This document shows positions 1-8,782 of a stretch of DNA of 64,000 nt, piece by piece. The DNA lies in contig NZ_LJOD01000001.1 in NCBI RefSeq assembly GCF_001295265.1, forward strand, positions 372,001 through 436,000, written 5' to 3'. Made by a program: the position numbers and the translations under genes. The notes below the pieces were generated by a model. The model was not told where the DNA came from. It saw only the letters and a list, made by a program, of their open reading frames with translations, and ran no database searches. The DNA is from Chryseobacterium indologenes (GTDB lineage: Bacteria; Bacteroidota; Bacteroidia; Flavobacteriales; Weeksellaceae). The stretch's first letter is position 1. Every line of letters begins with the position of its first letter.

Positions 1-74
1 TGCTTCATTTTCTCTGGACTCTTGGTTTGAATATAATCAAAGTAAATCTTTTGATAATCAGGTCTCTTCATCAT
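1..74 (-). CDS. Partial small HTH/transposase-associated protein (N-terminus only)
   Basis: The minus strand opens at 74 with two consecutive ATG codons and reads MMKRPDYQKIYFDYI and onward without a stop to the window edge, so only about 24 residues are visible. From memory of Chryseobacterium genomes, a small protein starting this way often follows the helix-turn-helix protein seen here at 91-513, and the pair is frequently seen near insertion sequences. The 16-bp gap and shared strand suggest one transcript. Function is inferred only from this pairing; either ATG could be the start. Confidence 0.5.
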   Translation of the reverse strand, partial: MMKRPDYQKIYFDYIQTKSPEKMK

Positions 75-90
75 ATTTATTTTATAACTT

Positions 91-513
91 TTAATTTGAA
101 TATTTTTCTATCCATTTATAAAGTGTTGTTTTAGGGATGCCATAATCGTCAAGAACCTGTTTTTTAGTTTTTTCACCGTTTCTGATCATTTCCAATATAA
201 ACTCTATGATTTCTTTACTGTAAATATTCTTTCTGAAACGTGGGAGTAGAGCTCCATCACCAGATTTATTTGACGCCCCTGAAGATGGCGGGGAAAATAA
301 AATGATATGATGTGAATAGATTCTAAAAAAATCATACTCCAGCAGTTTACACCATCGTATAAGAACTTCTGTATCCAGACTTTTTTCTTTGTACATCTGT
401 TCAATATCTTTTGGGTCTACATCAAAGAATTTTATTATACGTGACATTGCTATATTGCATTCCAAAACACGGGTCTTTATTAGATACCCAATATGTATAT
501 CCTTAAAATTCAT
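91..513 (-). CDS. Helix-turn-helix protein, IS-associated type (140 aa)
   Basis: The C-terminal ~35 residues (KKQVLDDYGIPKTTLYKWIE) form a Psq/IS3-OrfA-like helix-turn-helix. The N-terminal two thirds is the conserved block MNFKDIHIG...LEYDFFRIYSHH that I recall in many Chryseobacterium proteins annotated as transposase or HTH-domain protein. No catalytic DDE domain is present, so it is either the DNA-binding half of a two-gene insertion element or a domesticated regulator. It precedes the partial gene at the window edge on the same strand. The upstream surface-protein gene ends only 6 bp away, so readthrough from it is possible. I see no terminal inverted repeats in the visible part. Confidence 0.6.
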   Translation of the reverse strand: MNFKDIHIGYLIKTRVLECNIAMSRIIKFFDVDPKDIEQMYKEKSLDTEVLIRWCKLLEYDFFRIYSHHIILFSPPSSGASNKSGDGALLPRFRKNIYSKEIIEFILEMIRNGEKTKKQVLDDYGIPKTTLYKWIEKYSN

Positions 514-519
514 ACAGAA

Positions 520-2220
520 TTAATTATTTAGCAAAACCCAACCTGTTGATTTACAGCCGTAAAAATTATCCTCAACAAAAATAATCTGGCCTCTGTTATT
601 ATTATCACATATATTACCGGATAATGTAGCAGACTGTGCGCCCATCTTTATACCTCCATTAACCTGAAGCTTTGCATTACTTGTGTTAGTATGAAAACTG
701 TCAATATCTATTCCAACCTGTCCGTTTTTAAGTACTGTGAAAGCATCACTTCTGGTAACCTCGAAGTTACCAACAGTTAAAAATATGTTGTCATAATTAT
801 AATTTCGAGTTGCTTTTCCATTTCCAAGATTAAATAAACGATCTTTAGAATTAGCCGGATCACTTAGTACTCCTGCTGAATACCCTGAATATGTATAGGC
901 ATCAGGATATTGAGGTGTATAAAGAGTTCCGAAAAGACCCAACGAGACTTCACCTACCGACTGAGCTGCGTTACCTATCCCCCCTGCAATAGAATAACTT
1001 CCTGCTGATGCATTTCCTCTTCCCCCAAGTACAGAACCATAATGTGCATTAATAATTTTGTTGAACTGCCCACCTACTATCACTCCATTTCCTGCCCCAT
1101 CTGGATAGTTAAGATGAGAACCAGCCAATTTTATTAAATTTCTATCACCACCTCCAATAAAGGAATCATAAGCATTAATTTCATTACCCGAGCCTCCAGC
1201 AATGTTGTTGTTAGAGAGCCACACCTGGTCATATGGTACATCACCAGGTTTGATTTTATTAGCAACTCCTCCAGAAATAGTATTACTCCGTCCTTCAGTT
1301 ATTAAGTTACCACTGCCACCTACTATTGAATTATGATTCGAATAGACACTACCTGTTATTTTATTAGATCCCCCACCTAGTATGCTATTATTTACCCCGG
1401 TAAAAGTTGTGGGATTTAAATTTGGAGTGCCACTATAGGTAATCTCATTATTAATACCGGTCAAAATTGATGAGTTAGCCGCAGTATTTACCTTATTGTT
1501 TGTGCCTCCTAATATACTAGAATTGTCTCCTTGTGCATAATTAAGCTTTCCGAAAGCTAGAGAATTAGTTTGTGTTGCCTGTGATTCTTCCCCAAATGCA
1601 AAAGAATTTATTCCTACAGACCTGGTTTTCTTTCCTCCAGCAAAAGTTGAAGTACCTCCAGCTTCAGTATTAGTACCTAATGTTGTGGAAGCATTTCCTC
1701 GTGAAATAGTATTAAGACCTGCAGCAAAAGAATAATCACCAGTAGCACCATTAGGCGCATAAAGTTGATCACTAAATGAAATATCAACTGCATTATTACC
1801 AATAGCCCCATATTTTTGAATATCTGCATCAATAAATCTTATCCCGGACTTTCCAGCCTGGATAATTCTTTCAAATGCAGTAGGTTCCATTCTTCTCCAA
1901 TACTGCTGAAAGGGACTAGATCCATTATAAGTGTAGCGGTAGAATCCCGGCTCTGTAATTTTGCTGGTAACAAAAGTTGAGTGAGAAGGTGTATCTGTTG
2001 CAAATACAATTAAGGAATGTTGTTCACTGCCAAGCTTATTCTGAGTTGTCATTGCAAAAATTTCAGCAGATGTGAGTCTTGGCACCAGCAACCCCTTTGC
2101 TGTAGCACTACTTTGTGCAACAATGTCCAAACTTGCCTGTGGGTTAGATGTGTTAATACCAATCTGACCGGATAAGCTCGTTATACAAAACAAGCAGAGT
2201 GAAACATAATTTTTTTTCAT
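520..2220 (-). CDS. Secreted surface protein with YadA-head-like repeats (566 aa)
   Basis: Residues 1-18 are a signal peptide ending ..SLSGQ, followed by the flavobacterial surface-protein opening IGINTSNPQASLDI. Residues ~160-430 contain short repeats of the type NSILGGGSNKI, NTISGGVANKI, NNIAGGSGNEI and YSIAGGIGNAA at 14-25 residue spacing, the hallmark of the left-handed beta-roll found in YadA heads. The C-terminus (QIIFVEDNFYGCKSTGWVLLNN) resembles phage tail-fibre-like ends. There is no YadA membrane anchor, LPXTG motif or obvious type IX C-terminal domain, so the mode of attachment is unknown. A second, shorter protein with the same N-terminus lies at 5925. Likely an adhesive fibre; the ligand is unknown. 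Confidence 0.7.
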   Translation of the reverse strand: MKKNYVSLCLFCITSLSGQIGINTSNPQASLDIVAQSSATAKGLLVPRLTSAEIFAMTTQNKLGSEQHSLIVFATDTPSHSTFVTSKITEPGFYRYTYNGSSPFQQYWRRMEPTAFERIIQAGKSGIRFIDADIQKYGAIGNNAVDISFSDQLYAPNGATGDYSFAAGLNTISRGNASTTLGTNTEAGGTSTFAGGKKTRSVGINSFAFGEESQATQTNSLAFGKLNYAQGDNSSILGGTNNKVNTAANSSILTGINNEITYSGTPNLNPTTFTGVNNSILGGGSNKITGSVYSNHNSIVGGSGNLITEGRSNTISGGVANKIKPGDVPYDQVWLSNNNIAGGSGNEINAYDSFIGGGDRNLIKLAGSHLNYPDGAGNGVIVGGQFNKIINAHYGSVLGGRGNASAGSYSIAGGIGNAAQSVGEVSLGLFGTLYTPQYPDAYTYSGYSAGVLSDPANSKDRLFNLGNGKATRNYNYDNIFLTVGNFEVTRSDAFTVLKNGQVGIDIDSFHTNTSNAKLQVNGGIKMGAQSATLSGNICDNNNRGQIIFVEDNFYGCKSTGWVLLNN

Positions 2221-2795
2221 TTTTTTATATTAAATACTATATTATTCTATGAGAAATCAGGATTTATCATTCTTGATTTGAAAGTGGCAGTTGGATGAGG
2301 AAAAACCTTTGACATATGGATTATAAAAATTTATATCTCCACTATCATTTTTCCATATAAAAACCAATTAATAGTTTTTATGGATTTCCAATCTTAATTT
2401 CAAATTCTATTGTTTTAAAACGTATAAATTAAGGCCGCCAAAAAATTTTCTTATTTATCATGTAGGTGTTCGTAATTATTAATTTATACCTGGGATTCCG
2501 CTGCAAATATATTGTGTAAATAATTAGTATAAGCCCTTCAAACGCCATGTAAGTATCAATTAAGTATGTCTATTTAGGTACTTATTATATTTAATTTCAT
2601 TCTAAAACCCCAAATTTGTGAACCCCTTATAATTTTATAAGTATATTATTAATTACTAAGAATACCTTTACCCAAAAGGATAAAAAAACTAATATTAATA
2701 AAAAACACTTCACTATTATTATGCAGTCAATTGTTATTACAGGAAAAAAATACAATAACAATTCAAAAAAACATAAATTATTACTATACGGTATG
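2221..2795. other. AT-rich intergenic region between divergent genes
   Basis: This is a long gene-free stretch between the surface-protein gene (minus) and the TPR-LuxR gene (plus). It holds no convincing ORF. On the minus strand, 2504-2511 (plus CAAATATA) matches the flavobacterial -7 element TAnnTTTG and could drive the surface-protein gene with a leader of about 280 nt, but no -33 TTG at the right spacing was seen. An operator for the neighbouring LuxR regulator may lie here, but no clear palindrome was found. Confidence 0.4.
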
Positions 2796-2803
2796 TATAT
2801 TTG
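2796..2803 (+). promoter_or_regulatory. -7 element of the TPR-LuxR gene
   Basis: TATATTTG is a perfect TAnnTTTG element. Transcription would begin around 2808-2812, which excludes the upstream ATG at 2721 and supports the ATG at 2823 as start, with a leader of about 13 nt. No -33 TTG is obvious at the right distance. Confidence 0.5.
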
Positions 2804-2822
2804 CATCTTCTTAAAGCACATC

Positions 2823-4253
2823 ATGTACATAATTATTTCAAGAGTCAGTATTTTTATAATATGGCTGTTACCATTTATTGTTTTCGCGCAAAATTCAGAT
2901 CAATTTGATCCGGTTTTACAAAAAGACCTAAATAATGCAAAAACTAAAGCAGTTGGTAATCCAAAACAAGGTATTAGTGAACTTGATAACTTAATAGTTA
3001 AAGCAGAGCAGGGCAATAATTTATATTACAAAATGTTGGCTTACTCTAATAAAACGTTTTTTTATACAGATCTTAATGATTTTAAGAATGTTTTGAAATC
3101 AGCAGATAGTACCATAATATTAGCACAAAAACTAAACGCTTATGAAAAAGAAATTGAAGCTACAGTAAAAAAGTCATGGGCTTTGATGCATCTTGGCTTA
3201 ATCAATGAAGCAGAAACACAGCTTAAAAATTCTTATCCTCTGCTATCCAAACTCAATACAAATAGTGATTACCATTTAGCAATTATTGGAAACTACTGGA
3301 ATACGTACCATGAATTCTATAATGTTCAGGCTAAAGATGCTGAGGCTATAAAAAAAGGCATTAGAGCTCTGGAATACTATTCTAAAATAAAAGACAGAGA
3401 GGATAGAAACAGACGCTTAATTCAATCTTATACAGGCCTTGGATCAAGTTATCTGTTTGAAAAAAAAACAGATTCAGCATTATATTATTTTCAGACAGCA
3501 AATAATTTATTTTCTTATAATAAATATAAAGATAAGAAAGCACAAGCTATTATCTATTCCGGATCAGGTATGGCCTATAATATGCTTAAAGAATACCAAA
3601 AGGCTTTACCATTTCTCCTTCAAGGCCTAAAAATCAGTAAGGATAATTATCCTGATATCTATACTGAAACATTAAACCAACTTAACATCAATTTTAAGGC
3701 TACCAATAGCGATACTGATAATAATCCTTACTATAAGGAGTTTCTGCGTATAAAAAATGAAAACGAAAGGAAAAATAAACTTACATCAGAAGAGATCCAG
3801 GAAATAAAAGGCCACAACAACACAAATTTACTGAGTATTAAAACCATACAGCTTTTCATTATCGGATTTATTATTATACTGAGCCTTATTATTTACATTG
3901 GAATAAATAAATACAATAAACAAAAAGAGCAAAGTAAAAATATAGTTGATGAAAAGTCTTCACATGATTTTAATGAAATCATTAACCTAGCTAAAACCAA
4001 TGATTCAGCATTTATTACAAGATTTCAAGAAATTTACCCTGGATTTTATGGGACATTAACAAGAGAATATCCTCTATTAACGGCAACTCACATAAAAATT
4101 TTATTATATTCTTACCTTAATTATACTACGAAAGATATCGCTGTTTTTATGAGTGTTAGTGTAAGAACAGTGCAAACACATAAATATAGAATTAGAAAGA
4201 TCATCAATATTAGTTCCGAACAGGATATTATTGAATGGACAAAACAAATATGA
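2823..4253 (+). CDS. Membrane-anchored TPR protein with C-terminal LuxR HTH
   Basis: From the ATG at 2823 the protein is 476 aa. It has a signal peptide (ending IVFAQ), tetratricopeptide-like helical repeats over residues ~30-300, one membrane helix near residues 341-361 (IQLFIIGFIIILSLIIYIGI), and a cytoplasmic LuxR-type helix-turn-helix at the end (LNYTTKDIAVFMSVSVRTVQTHKYRI). This architecture is common in flavobacteria and is thought to carry an extracytoplasmic signal directly to DNA. An upstream in-frame ATG at 2721 exists, but it would place a charged stretch before the signal peptide and lies upstream of the -7 element. Its position beside the surface-protein gene suggests it may control it (inference). 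Confidence 0.75.
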   Translation: MYIIISRVSIFIIWLLPFIVFAQNSDQFDPVLQKDLNNAKTKAVGNPKQGISELDNLIVKAEQGNNLYYKMLAYSNKTFFYTDLNDFKNVLKSADSTIILAQKLNAYEKEIEATVKKSWALMHLGLINEAETQLKNSYPLLSKLNTNSDYHLAIIGNYWNTYHEFYNVQAKDAEAIKKGIRALEYYSKIKDREDRNRRLIQSYTGLGSSYLFEKKTDSALYYFQTANNLFSYNKYKDKKAQAIIYSGSGMAYNMLKEYQKALPFLLQGLKISKDNYPDIYTETLNQLNINFKATNSDTDNNPYYKEFLRIKNENERKNKLTSEEIQEIKGHNNTNLLSIKTIQLFIIGFIIILSLIIYIGINKYNKQKEQSKNIVDEKSSHDFNEIINLAKTNDSAFITRFQEIYPGFYGTLTREYPLLTATHIKILLYSYLNYTTKDIAVFMSVSVRTVQTHKYRIRKIINISSEQDIIEWTKQI

Positions 4254-4520
4254 GTAACCTGGGCTTGGAAAAAATCCTGTTCCAAGAGATCAGAGCGTAT
4301 TCAAATAACAGTTTTATGGTATTAATGAGAAAATTATTTTCATCTTTTTTACTATAACCTATCAGTTTAAAGTTTTATAAATTTCAGAAGAACTCGCCAT
4401 GCGCAGATAGGGATTAATACACTTTCATATTTAGAATTTTATTTAAATAATTATCAATATAAAGTCACTATAGTTTACAAAAATCACACTCTTATCAATT
4501 TATAAACATTACCCGTATAA

Positions 4521-5390
4521 TTGGAAAATATCAAAGATATAGAATTTGAAAACGTTAGAGCACCTTACGGCTGCCAGATATTACAGCTATCCCGTTTTTT
4601 TAAAATACTTCCTCAGTTCCAGCAATATGGAAAAAAGGAAAGAATAAATTTTTTTATTTCCATTATAGTCACTAAAGGAAAAGGGAAGCATTATGTAGAT
4701 TTTAAGGAATATGTGCTTGAAGAAGGAAGTATCTTATTCATTTCTCCCGGACAGATTCATCAGTATGAAAAAGATCCGCAATACGAAGGACAGATGTTGA
4801 TATTTAATCAACAATTTTTCAGTAAGCAGATAGAAGAATTCAAATTATATCAATCTGCTGAATTTAATTCAGCACAAGATATATTACTAATCCCTGATAA
4901 AGTTGCTTTTAATCAAATACTAACAATACTAGCAATATTAAATTCTGAAATCACCTCTCCCTTTAATTTTTTAAAAGAGAAAGTCATTCAAAAACTAATT
5001 GGTATATTTTTGCTATATACACAACGCAAAAATAAAGCTGAAGACAATGGCAATGTTTACAGCTATAATTCAACATCAAATCTGTCACAATATTTAATAT
5101 TTAAACAGTTATTAGAAAAACACTTTAAACAAGAACGTAGTGTATCTTTTTATGCATCAAATATGGCTATTACAAGCAAAACTTTGAACAGAATTATTAA
5201 ATATAATATTCAAAAAGCAGCTAAAGAAGCTATAGATGAAAGAGTTATTATTGAAATAAAGCGACTTTTGCTATTTGAAAAAATGAGTATAAAACAGATC
5301 GCATATGAATTGAATTTCTTTGAACCCTCAAATTTAATTAAGTACTTTAAAAAACACACAGGTCAGACTCCTTCTTCTTTTAAAAATTAA
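4521..5390 (+). CDS. AraC-family transcriptional regulator, TTG start
   Basis: The N-terminal ~150 residues look like the cupin-type sensor of AraC proteins (GKGKHYVDF, then GSILFISPGQIHQYEKDPQ). The C-terminal ~100 residues carry the two helix-turn-helices, ending in the family signature QIAYELNFFEPSNLIKYFKKHTG. The frame begins directly after an in-frame TAA at 4518-4520 and its first usable codon is TTG at 4521; no ATG occurs before residue 93, so a TTG start is forced unless there is an upstream frameshift. The target is unknown; it sits between two secreted-protein genes. Confidence 0.75.
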   Translation: MENIKDIEFENVRAPYGCQILQLSRFFKILPQFQQYGKKERINFFISIIVTKGKGKHYVDFKEYVLEEGSILFISPGQIHQYEKDPQYEGQMLIFNQQFFSKQIEEFKLYQSAEFNSAQDILLIPDKVAFNQILTILAILNSEITSPFNFLKEKVIQKLIGIFLLYTQRKNKAEDNGNVYSYNSTSNLSQYLIFKQLLEKHFKQERSVSFYASNMAITSKTLNRIIKYNIQKAAKEAIDERVIIEIKRLLLFEKMSIKQIAYELNFFEPSNLIKYFKKHTGQTPSSFKN

Positions 5391-5449
5391 TTTCCATTTT
5401 TTACAGTCCATTGTCCATTTTTAACCTTTTACACAAAAAGGATATACCC

Positions 5450-5457
5450 TAATTTTG
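5450..5457 (+). promoter_or_regulatory. Candidate -7 element
   Basis: TAATTTTG is a perfect match to TAnnTTTG in the gap after the AraC gene. It could start a transcript covering the small gene at 5653 and the secreted protein at 5925, with a leader near 190 nt. An imperfect hairpin (TGCTGTCT...AGGCAGCA, about 5556-5582) lies inside that leader. No -33 TTG at the usual spacing was found. Confidence 0.3.
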
Positions 5458-5652
5458 CAGTAAATAGCATAGGAAATAATAATCCAAACCACTATTTAAT
5501 TACTGGCTTAAAATCTAAAAGTAAGTCATTTGCTTAAAAGGTAAAAACACAAAGAATGCTGTCTGCTGTTATGTAGGCAGCAATTTTAAATAACTCCTAA
5601 AATGATAGATTGCATCACGCAAGCTTTAGAAACTATTATTCTTTTTTGACCT

Positions 5653-5886
5653 ATGTGGATAAATGGCAAGCAATATTCTCCCGGAATGACAAAAAATGAA
5701 ATTCTGGAAAAATGTGATCACAACAACTACCAATATTCTCACAATAAGGCCTATATCACTATGAGTGAAAATTTTTGGGATAAAAAGATATTATTTATTG
5801 AATTTGAAAATGATATTGCAGTTTATTTGTCCATCAAATATATTAGAAAAATAACACAATGGCTTAAGGTTATAAATAGTCTTTAA
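5653..5886 (+). CDS. Small protein of unknown function (77 aa)
   Basis: An open frame of 77 codons begins with ATG (MWINGKQYSPGMTKNEILE). It is acidic and aromatic in the middle, with a basic C-terminus (IKYIRKITQWLKV). There is no signal peptide, membrane segment or recognised motif. It is followed 38 bp later by the secreted protein at 5925 on the same strand. I do not recognise a family; its codon use resembles the neighbouring genes, so it is probably real but unproven. Confidence 0.4.
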   Translation: MWINGKQYSPGMTKNEILEKCDHNNYQYSHNKAYITMSENFWDKKILFIEFENDIAVYLSIKYIRKITQWLKVINSL

Positions 5887-5924
5887 AATCATAATCTCTA
5901 TTAAATTACAAATAATAATTAAGC

Positions 5925-6542
5925 ATGAAAAAACATTATTTTATAGTAATCCTATTTTTTTACTGTACAATACATGCACAAACCGGGATTAATACACAAA
6001 ATCCTCAAGGAGCATTTCATATTGATGGTGGAAAAGATAACAACATAACAAGTCCTCCAACTTTATCACAGCAGGCTAATGATGTTCTGATTACATCAAA
6101 CGGAAGCTTTGGTATTGGCACAGTTACTCCAAATAGTATATTACAGTTGAATGGATCATTATCTATGCCGGTGGTTGTTACAGATAAAAATTATACTCTT
6201 TCTGATAGAGATTATTCTGTTATTTTCAATGGACTTTCACAAGATGTGGCCAGTCATGTAATTTTTACGATTCCAGATCCGTCTACTTGCAAAGGACGTA
6301 TCTATAAAATAACGTCATTAAACGGAGGAGTTAACGGTCATTATAATGGAGTATATCCTGACAATAATGAATATGGGCTGGCTTTAAGTATTCCGATAAT
6401 TTACGCAAAAGATGATGATGGAACAATTCGTTCTTCTACCAGTGTTTATAAAATTGGAAATGCAGTTGGGGGGACAAAAGGTTATGCCGATAGAATTACA
6501 ATACAAAGTGATGGAATTAATTGGTACTGTATTGACTATTAA
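5925..6542 (+). CDS. Secreted flavobacterial surface protein (205 aa)
   Basis: A signal peptide (ending CTIHAQ) is followed by TGINTQNPQGAFHIDG, the same opening module as the 566-aa surface protein at 520. A second copy of the motif (GSFGIGTVTPNSILQLNG) follows, then a beta-rich globular end (residues ~85-205, YTLSDRDYSVIF ... WYCIDY). This layout is typical of flavobacterial proteins exported to the surface, but no sorting domain is visible. It may share a transcript with the small gene upstream. Its role is unknown; a structural or adhesive part is likely. Confidence 0.65.
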   Translation: MKKHYFIVILFFYCTIHAQTGINTQNPQGAFHIDGGKDNNITSPPTLSQQANDVLITSNGSFGIGTVTPNSILQLNGSLSMPVVVTDKNYTLSDRDYSVIFNGLSQDVASHVIFTIPDPSTCKGRIYKITSLNGGVNGHYNGVYPDNNEYGLALSIPIIYAKDDDGTIRSSTSVYKIGNAVGGTKGYADRITIQSDGINWYCIDY

Positions 6543-6690
6543 CTACAATATCACAGCTCAACAATTACAAATCACTCTGATTCCTATATTGATATTCTAT
6601 ATATCGGTTACATATATGCTTAAGAGTTTTTCTAATAATAGAAAGCAGCTGCAAATATTGCCTTTGTTTCATAAAGGATATATAAAAACG

Positions 6691-6722
6691 AATAAAGGAC
6701 CTCTGAAAAGAGCTCCTTTATT
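6691..6722. terminator. Bidirectional hairpin terminator between convergent genes
   Basis: AATAAAGGA-C-CTCT and AGAG-C-TCCTTTATT form a 14-bp stem with one mismatch and a 4-nt loop (GAAA). It stands between the 3' ends of the secreted-protein gene (plus) and the MBL gene (minus) and has A/T tracts on both flanks. Confidence 0.65.
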
Positions 6723-6816
6723 AATAGCCTCAAGTGTGTTATGACAATAGATTCGTTACAAATAAGAGGGCATATAAAGTCGTGGCTATTACAAATTAAA
6801 CAATATCGTTGCTATC

Positions 6817-8184
6817 TTAGCAAACCACTTCCCTATCTTTTATCAGAATTTTAGCAGGTATTTTCAAATCTGTCTGAATTTTAACCCGTAATGCTTCCAA
6901 TGCGGAGGGTTCACCATGTACCAGCATGATTTGTTGAGGAGAATTCTTATATTTCCTTATCCATTCTATCAGTTCAGATTGATCAGCATGAGCGGATAAC
7001 CCCGTTAATTCTACTATTTTTGCTTTTACCGGATAATATTTTCCGTGAATTTTTAACTCATGAGATCCATTAAGCAATGCTCTTCCGCGAGTACCTTCTG
7101 CCTGAAACCCAACAATCAATACTGTATTCCGGCTATTTCCTATATCATGCTTTAAATATTCAAGTACACGTCCTCCTGTCAGCATACCACTTCCTGCAAT
7201 AATTATTTTACTTTGCTTATCATGAATGATTTCCGCGGTATTTGCATATTCTTTATTAATATTGACGTGCTCTATAATTTCCAACCATTTATCATGATCT
7301 ACAGTAGTATACTCAGCATACTCAACCATAATATCAGTGGCTGAAGTTGCCATTGGGCTATCCATTATTATTGGAAGGTTATGAGGTATTCTGTTTTGTT
7401 CCTTGAGCCGATAAAGAATATAAATAAGTTCCTGTGCTCTTCCAACAGCAAAACTTGGAATAATGATATTGCCATGGTTTTTAACAGTATGATTAATCCA
7501 ATGCGCCAAACTATCATACAAATTAGTACTGTCATGAAGCCTGTCTCCGTACGTTGATTCCATCACTAAAAAATCAGCTTGGGTAAAAAAATCAGGTGGC
7601 GGGAGAATAGCACTATGGCTACGCCCTATATCACCCGAAAAAATTATCGTTTTATCAAAACACACAATTTCTACAGAACAAGCTCCAATGATATGACCAC
7701 AAGGCTTGAATCTGCAGTGTATATGATTACTTAGCTGTATGCTGACATTTTCCTTAACAGTAAAAAATTGTTTAAAAGATTTTTCAGCATCATTTATCGT
7801 GTATAAGGGTTTTGCGGGATGATGCTTCGTATAATGATGATAGTTTGCTTTTTCTGCATCCTCTTCCTGTAATTTTGCACTGTCAAGCAAGATTAATTTT
7901 GTCAGTTCCCTCGTGGGTTCAGTCATATAAATTTTACCCTTAAATCCGTTTTTTACAAGAAGGGGAATATATCCGCAATGATCCAGATGGGCATGGGTAA
8001 GAATGACAACATCGAGTTCTGCTAAATCGATACTTAAACATTCCCAGTTTTGTTCACGAAGCGCTTTTAACCCTTGAAACAATCCACAATCGATTAATAG
8101 GGTAAGCTCGGAAGTTTTTAGTAAATGCTTGGATCCGGTAACGGTCCCCGCTCCTCCAAGAGATTTTATAATCATAGTATCCAT
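6817..8184 (-). CDS. Beta-CASP metallo-beta-lactamase-fold ribonuclease
   Basis: The zinc motif THAHLDHCG (residues 63-71) is followed by GDIGRSHS, ESTYGDRLH, and the beta-CASP region with IIIAGSGMLTGGRVLEYLK and LSAHADQSELIEWI. These are the motifs of the YSH1/CPSF73-like bacterial RNases, and the length (455 aa) fits the family. Such proteins cleave RNA with two metal ions; in several bacteria they belong to stress or anaerobic regulons beside Usp and Hsp20 genes. An FNR-type palindrome lies 37-48 bp upstream of the ATG. The ATG at 8175 (MIIKSLGG) is an alternative start. Confidence 0.85.
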   Translation of the reverse strand: MDTMIIKSLGGAGTVTGSKHLLKTSELTLLIDCGLFQGLKALREQNWECLSIDLAELDVVILTHAHLDHCGYIPLLVKNGFKGKIYMTEPTRELTKLILLDSAKLQEEDAEKANYHHYTKHHPAKPLYTINDAEKSFKQFFTVKENVSIQLSNHIHCRFKPCGHIIGACSVEIVCFDKTIIFSGDIGRSHSAILPPPDFFTQADFLVMESTYGDRLHDSTNLYDSLAHWINHTVKNHGNIIIPSFAVGRAQELIYILYRLKEQNRIPHNLPIIMDSPMATSATDIMVEYAEYTTVDHDKWLEIIEHVNINKEYANTAEIIHDKQSKIIIAGSGMLTGGRVLEYLKHDIGNSRNTVLIVGFQAEGTRGRALLNGSHELKIHGKYYPVKAKIVELTGLSAHADQSELIEWIRKYKNSPQQIMLVHGEPSALEALRVKIQTDLKIPAKILIKDREVVC

Positions 8185-8220
8185 CTCTTTATTTTTATAA
8201 TCCTGTTGCTCATTTGAAAA

Positions 8221-8232
8221 TGATCTTGATCA
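8221..8232. promoter_or_regulatory. FNR-type box upstream of the MBL ribonuclease
   Basis: TGAT-CTTG-ATCA is a perfect match to the FNR core (TTGAT-N4-ATCAA family) and extends to A...A on both sides. It lies between the hsp20 stop and the MBL start. Unlike the other boxes here, no -7 element sits 36.5 bp downstream, so the promoter it serves is not clear. Confidence 0.55.
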
Positions 8233-8292
8233 AAAGATATTGGAATACATTTTTAAATGAATAACAGATTTTTTTGAGTTAATAGTGAAAAA

Positions 8293-8712
8293 TCAGCGTA
8301 TTTTAATCTCTTTTACTTCTCTTTTATCCAGATTAGTTTTACTGATCGTAATATTTAACAATCCGTTTTTATAATTCGCTTTTATATGTCCCAACGTGAT
8401 GTTTTCCGGTAAATGGAAACTGCGGGAAAATGAGGTAGCAGAAAACTCTTTTCTTACAAAATTTTCCTTTTCTTCTTTTTTCTCTGCACTCTTTTCAGCA
8501 CTGATAATCAGTGATCCGTTTTCCACTGCTACCTTGAAATCTTTTTTCTTAAATCCCGGAGCTGATACTTTAAACTTATAAACACCATTCCTGTCCATGA
8601 TATTAATGGTAGGTTCCCTTTTCATTGTCTCATCTAAAAATCCGTCATTTTTCCAGAAATCTTCTATCATATTCTCCAGTGGAGACTGATTGTTTTTTTC
8701 TAAAGTTTTCAT
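8293..8712 (-). CDS. Small heat shock protein, Hsp20/alpha-crystallin family
   Basis: The 139-aa protein has an alpha-crystallin domain (residues ~35-130; YKFKVSAPGFKKKDFKVAVENGSL, then ISAEKS and FSRSFHLPENI) and the C-terminal strand NITISKT. It is an ATP-independent holdase that binds unfolding proteins in the cytoplasm. A longer frame with an ATG at 8742 exists, but that codon lies inside the promoter's -7 element (8740-8747), so the ATG at 8712 (MKTLEKNNQ) is the start, with a leader of about 20 nt. It heads a minus-strand group with the MBL nuclease and is preceded by an FNR-like control region. Confidence 0.9.
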   Translation of the reverse strand: MKTLEKNNQSPLENMIEDFWKNDGFLDETMKREPTINIMDRNGVYKFKVSAPGFKKKDFKVAVENGSLIISAEKSAEKKEEKENFVRKEFSATSFSRSFHLPENITLGHIKANYKNGLLNITISKTNLDKREVKEIKIR

Positions 8713-8739
8713 AATAAAAATTATTTTAGTTTGATATTC

Positions 8740-8782
8740 CAAAGGTATTATGGGAATAGCATTCAGCCCATGATCTCAGTTA
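8740..8782 (-). promoter_or_regulatory. hsp20 promoter: -7 element plus FNR-like box
   Basis: On the minus strand, TACCTTTG (8747-8740) is a perfect TAnnTTTG. A box TGAT-CTCA-GTTA (8771-8782 on plus; one half perfect, the other degenerate) is centred at 8776.5, which is 36.5 bp from the last G of the -7 element. The same distance recurs at five other promoters in this window, consistent with an FNR-type activator bound near -41.5. Confidence 0.6.

Noticed and set aside
2721..2822. Upstream in-frame ATG of the TPR-LuxR gene
   Set aside because: The -7 element at 2796-2803 would start transcription after this codon, and the extra residues would bury the signal peptide.
8713..8742. Longer start for hsp20
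   Set aside because: The ATG at 8742 is inside the TACCTTTG promoter element, and the extra residues are not part of the Hsp20 family.
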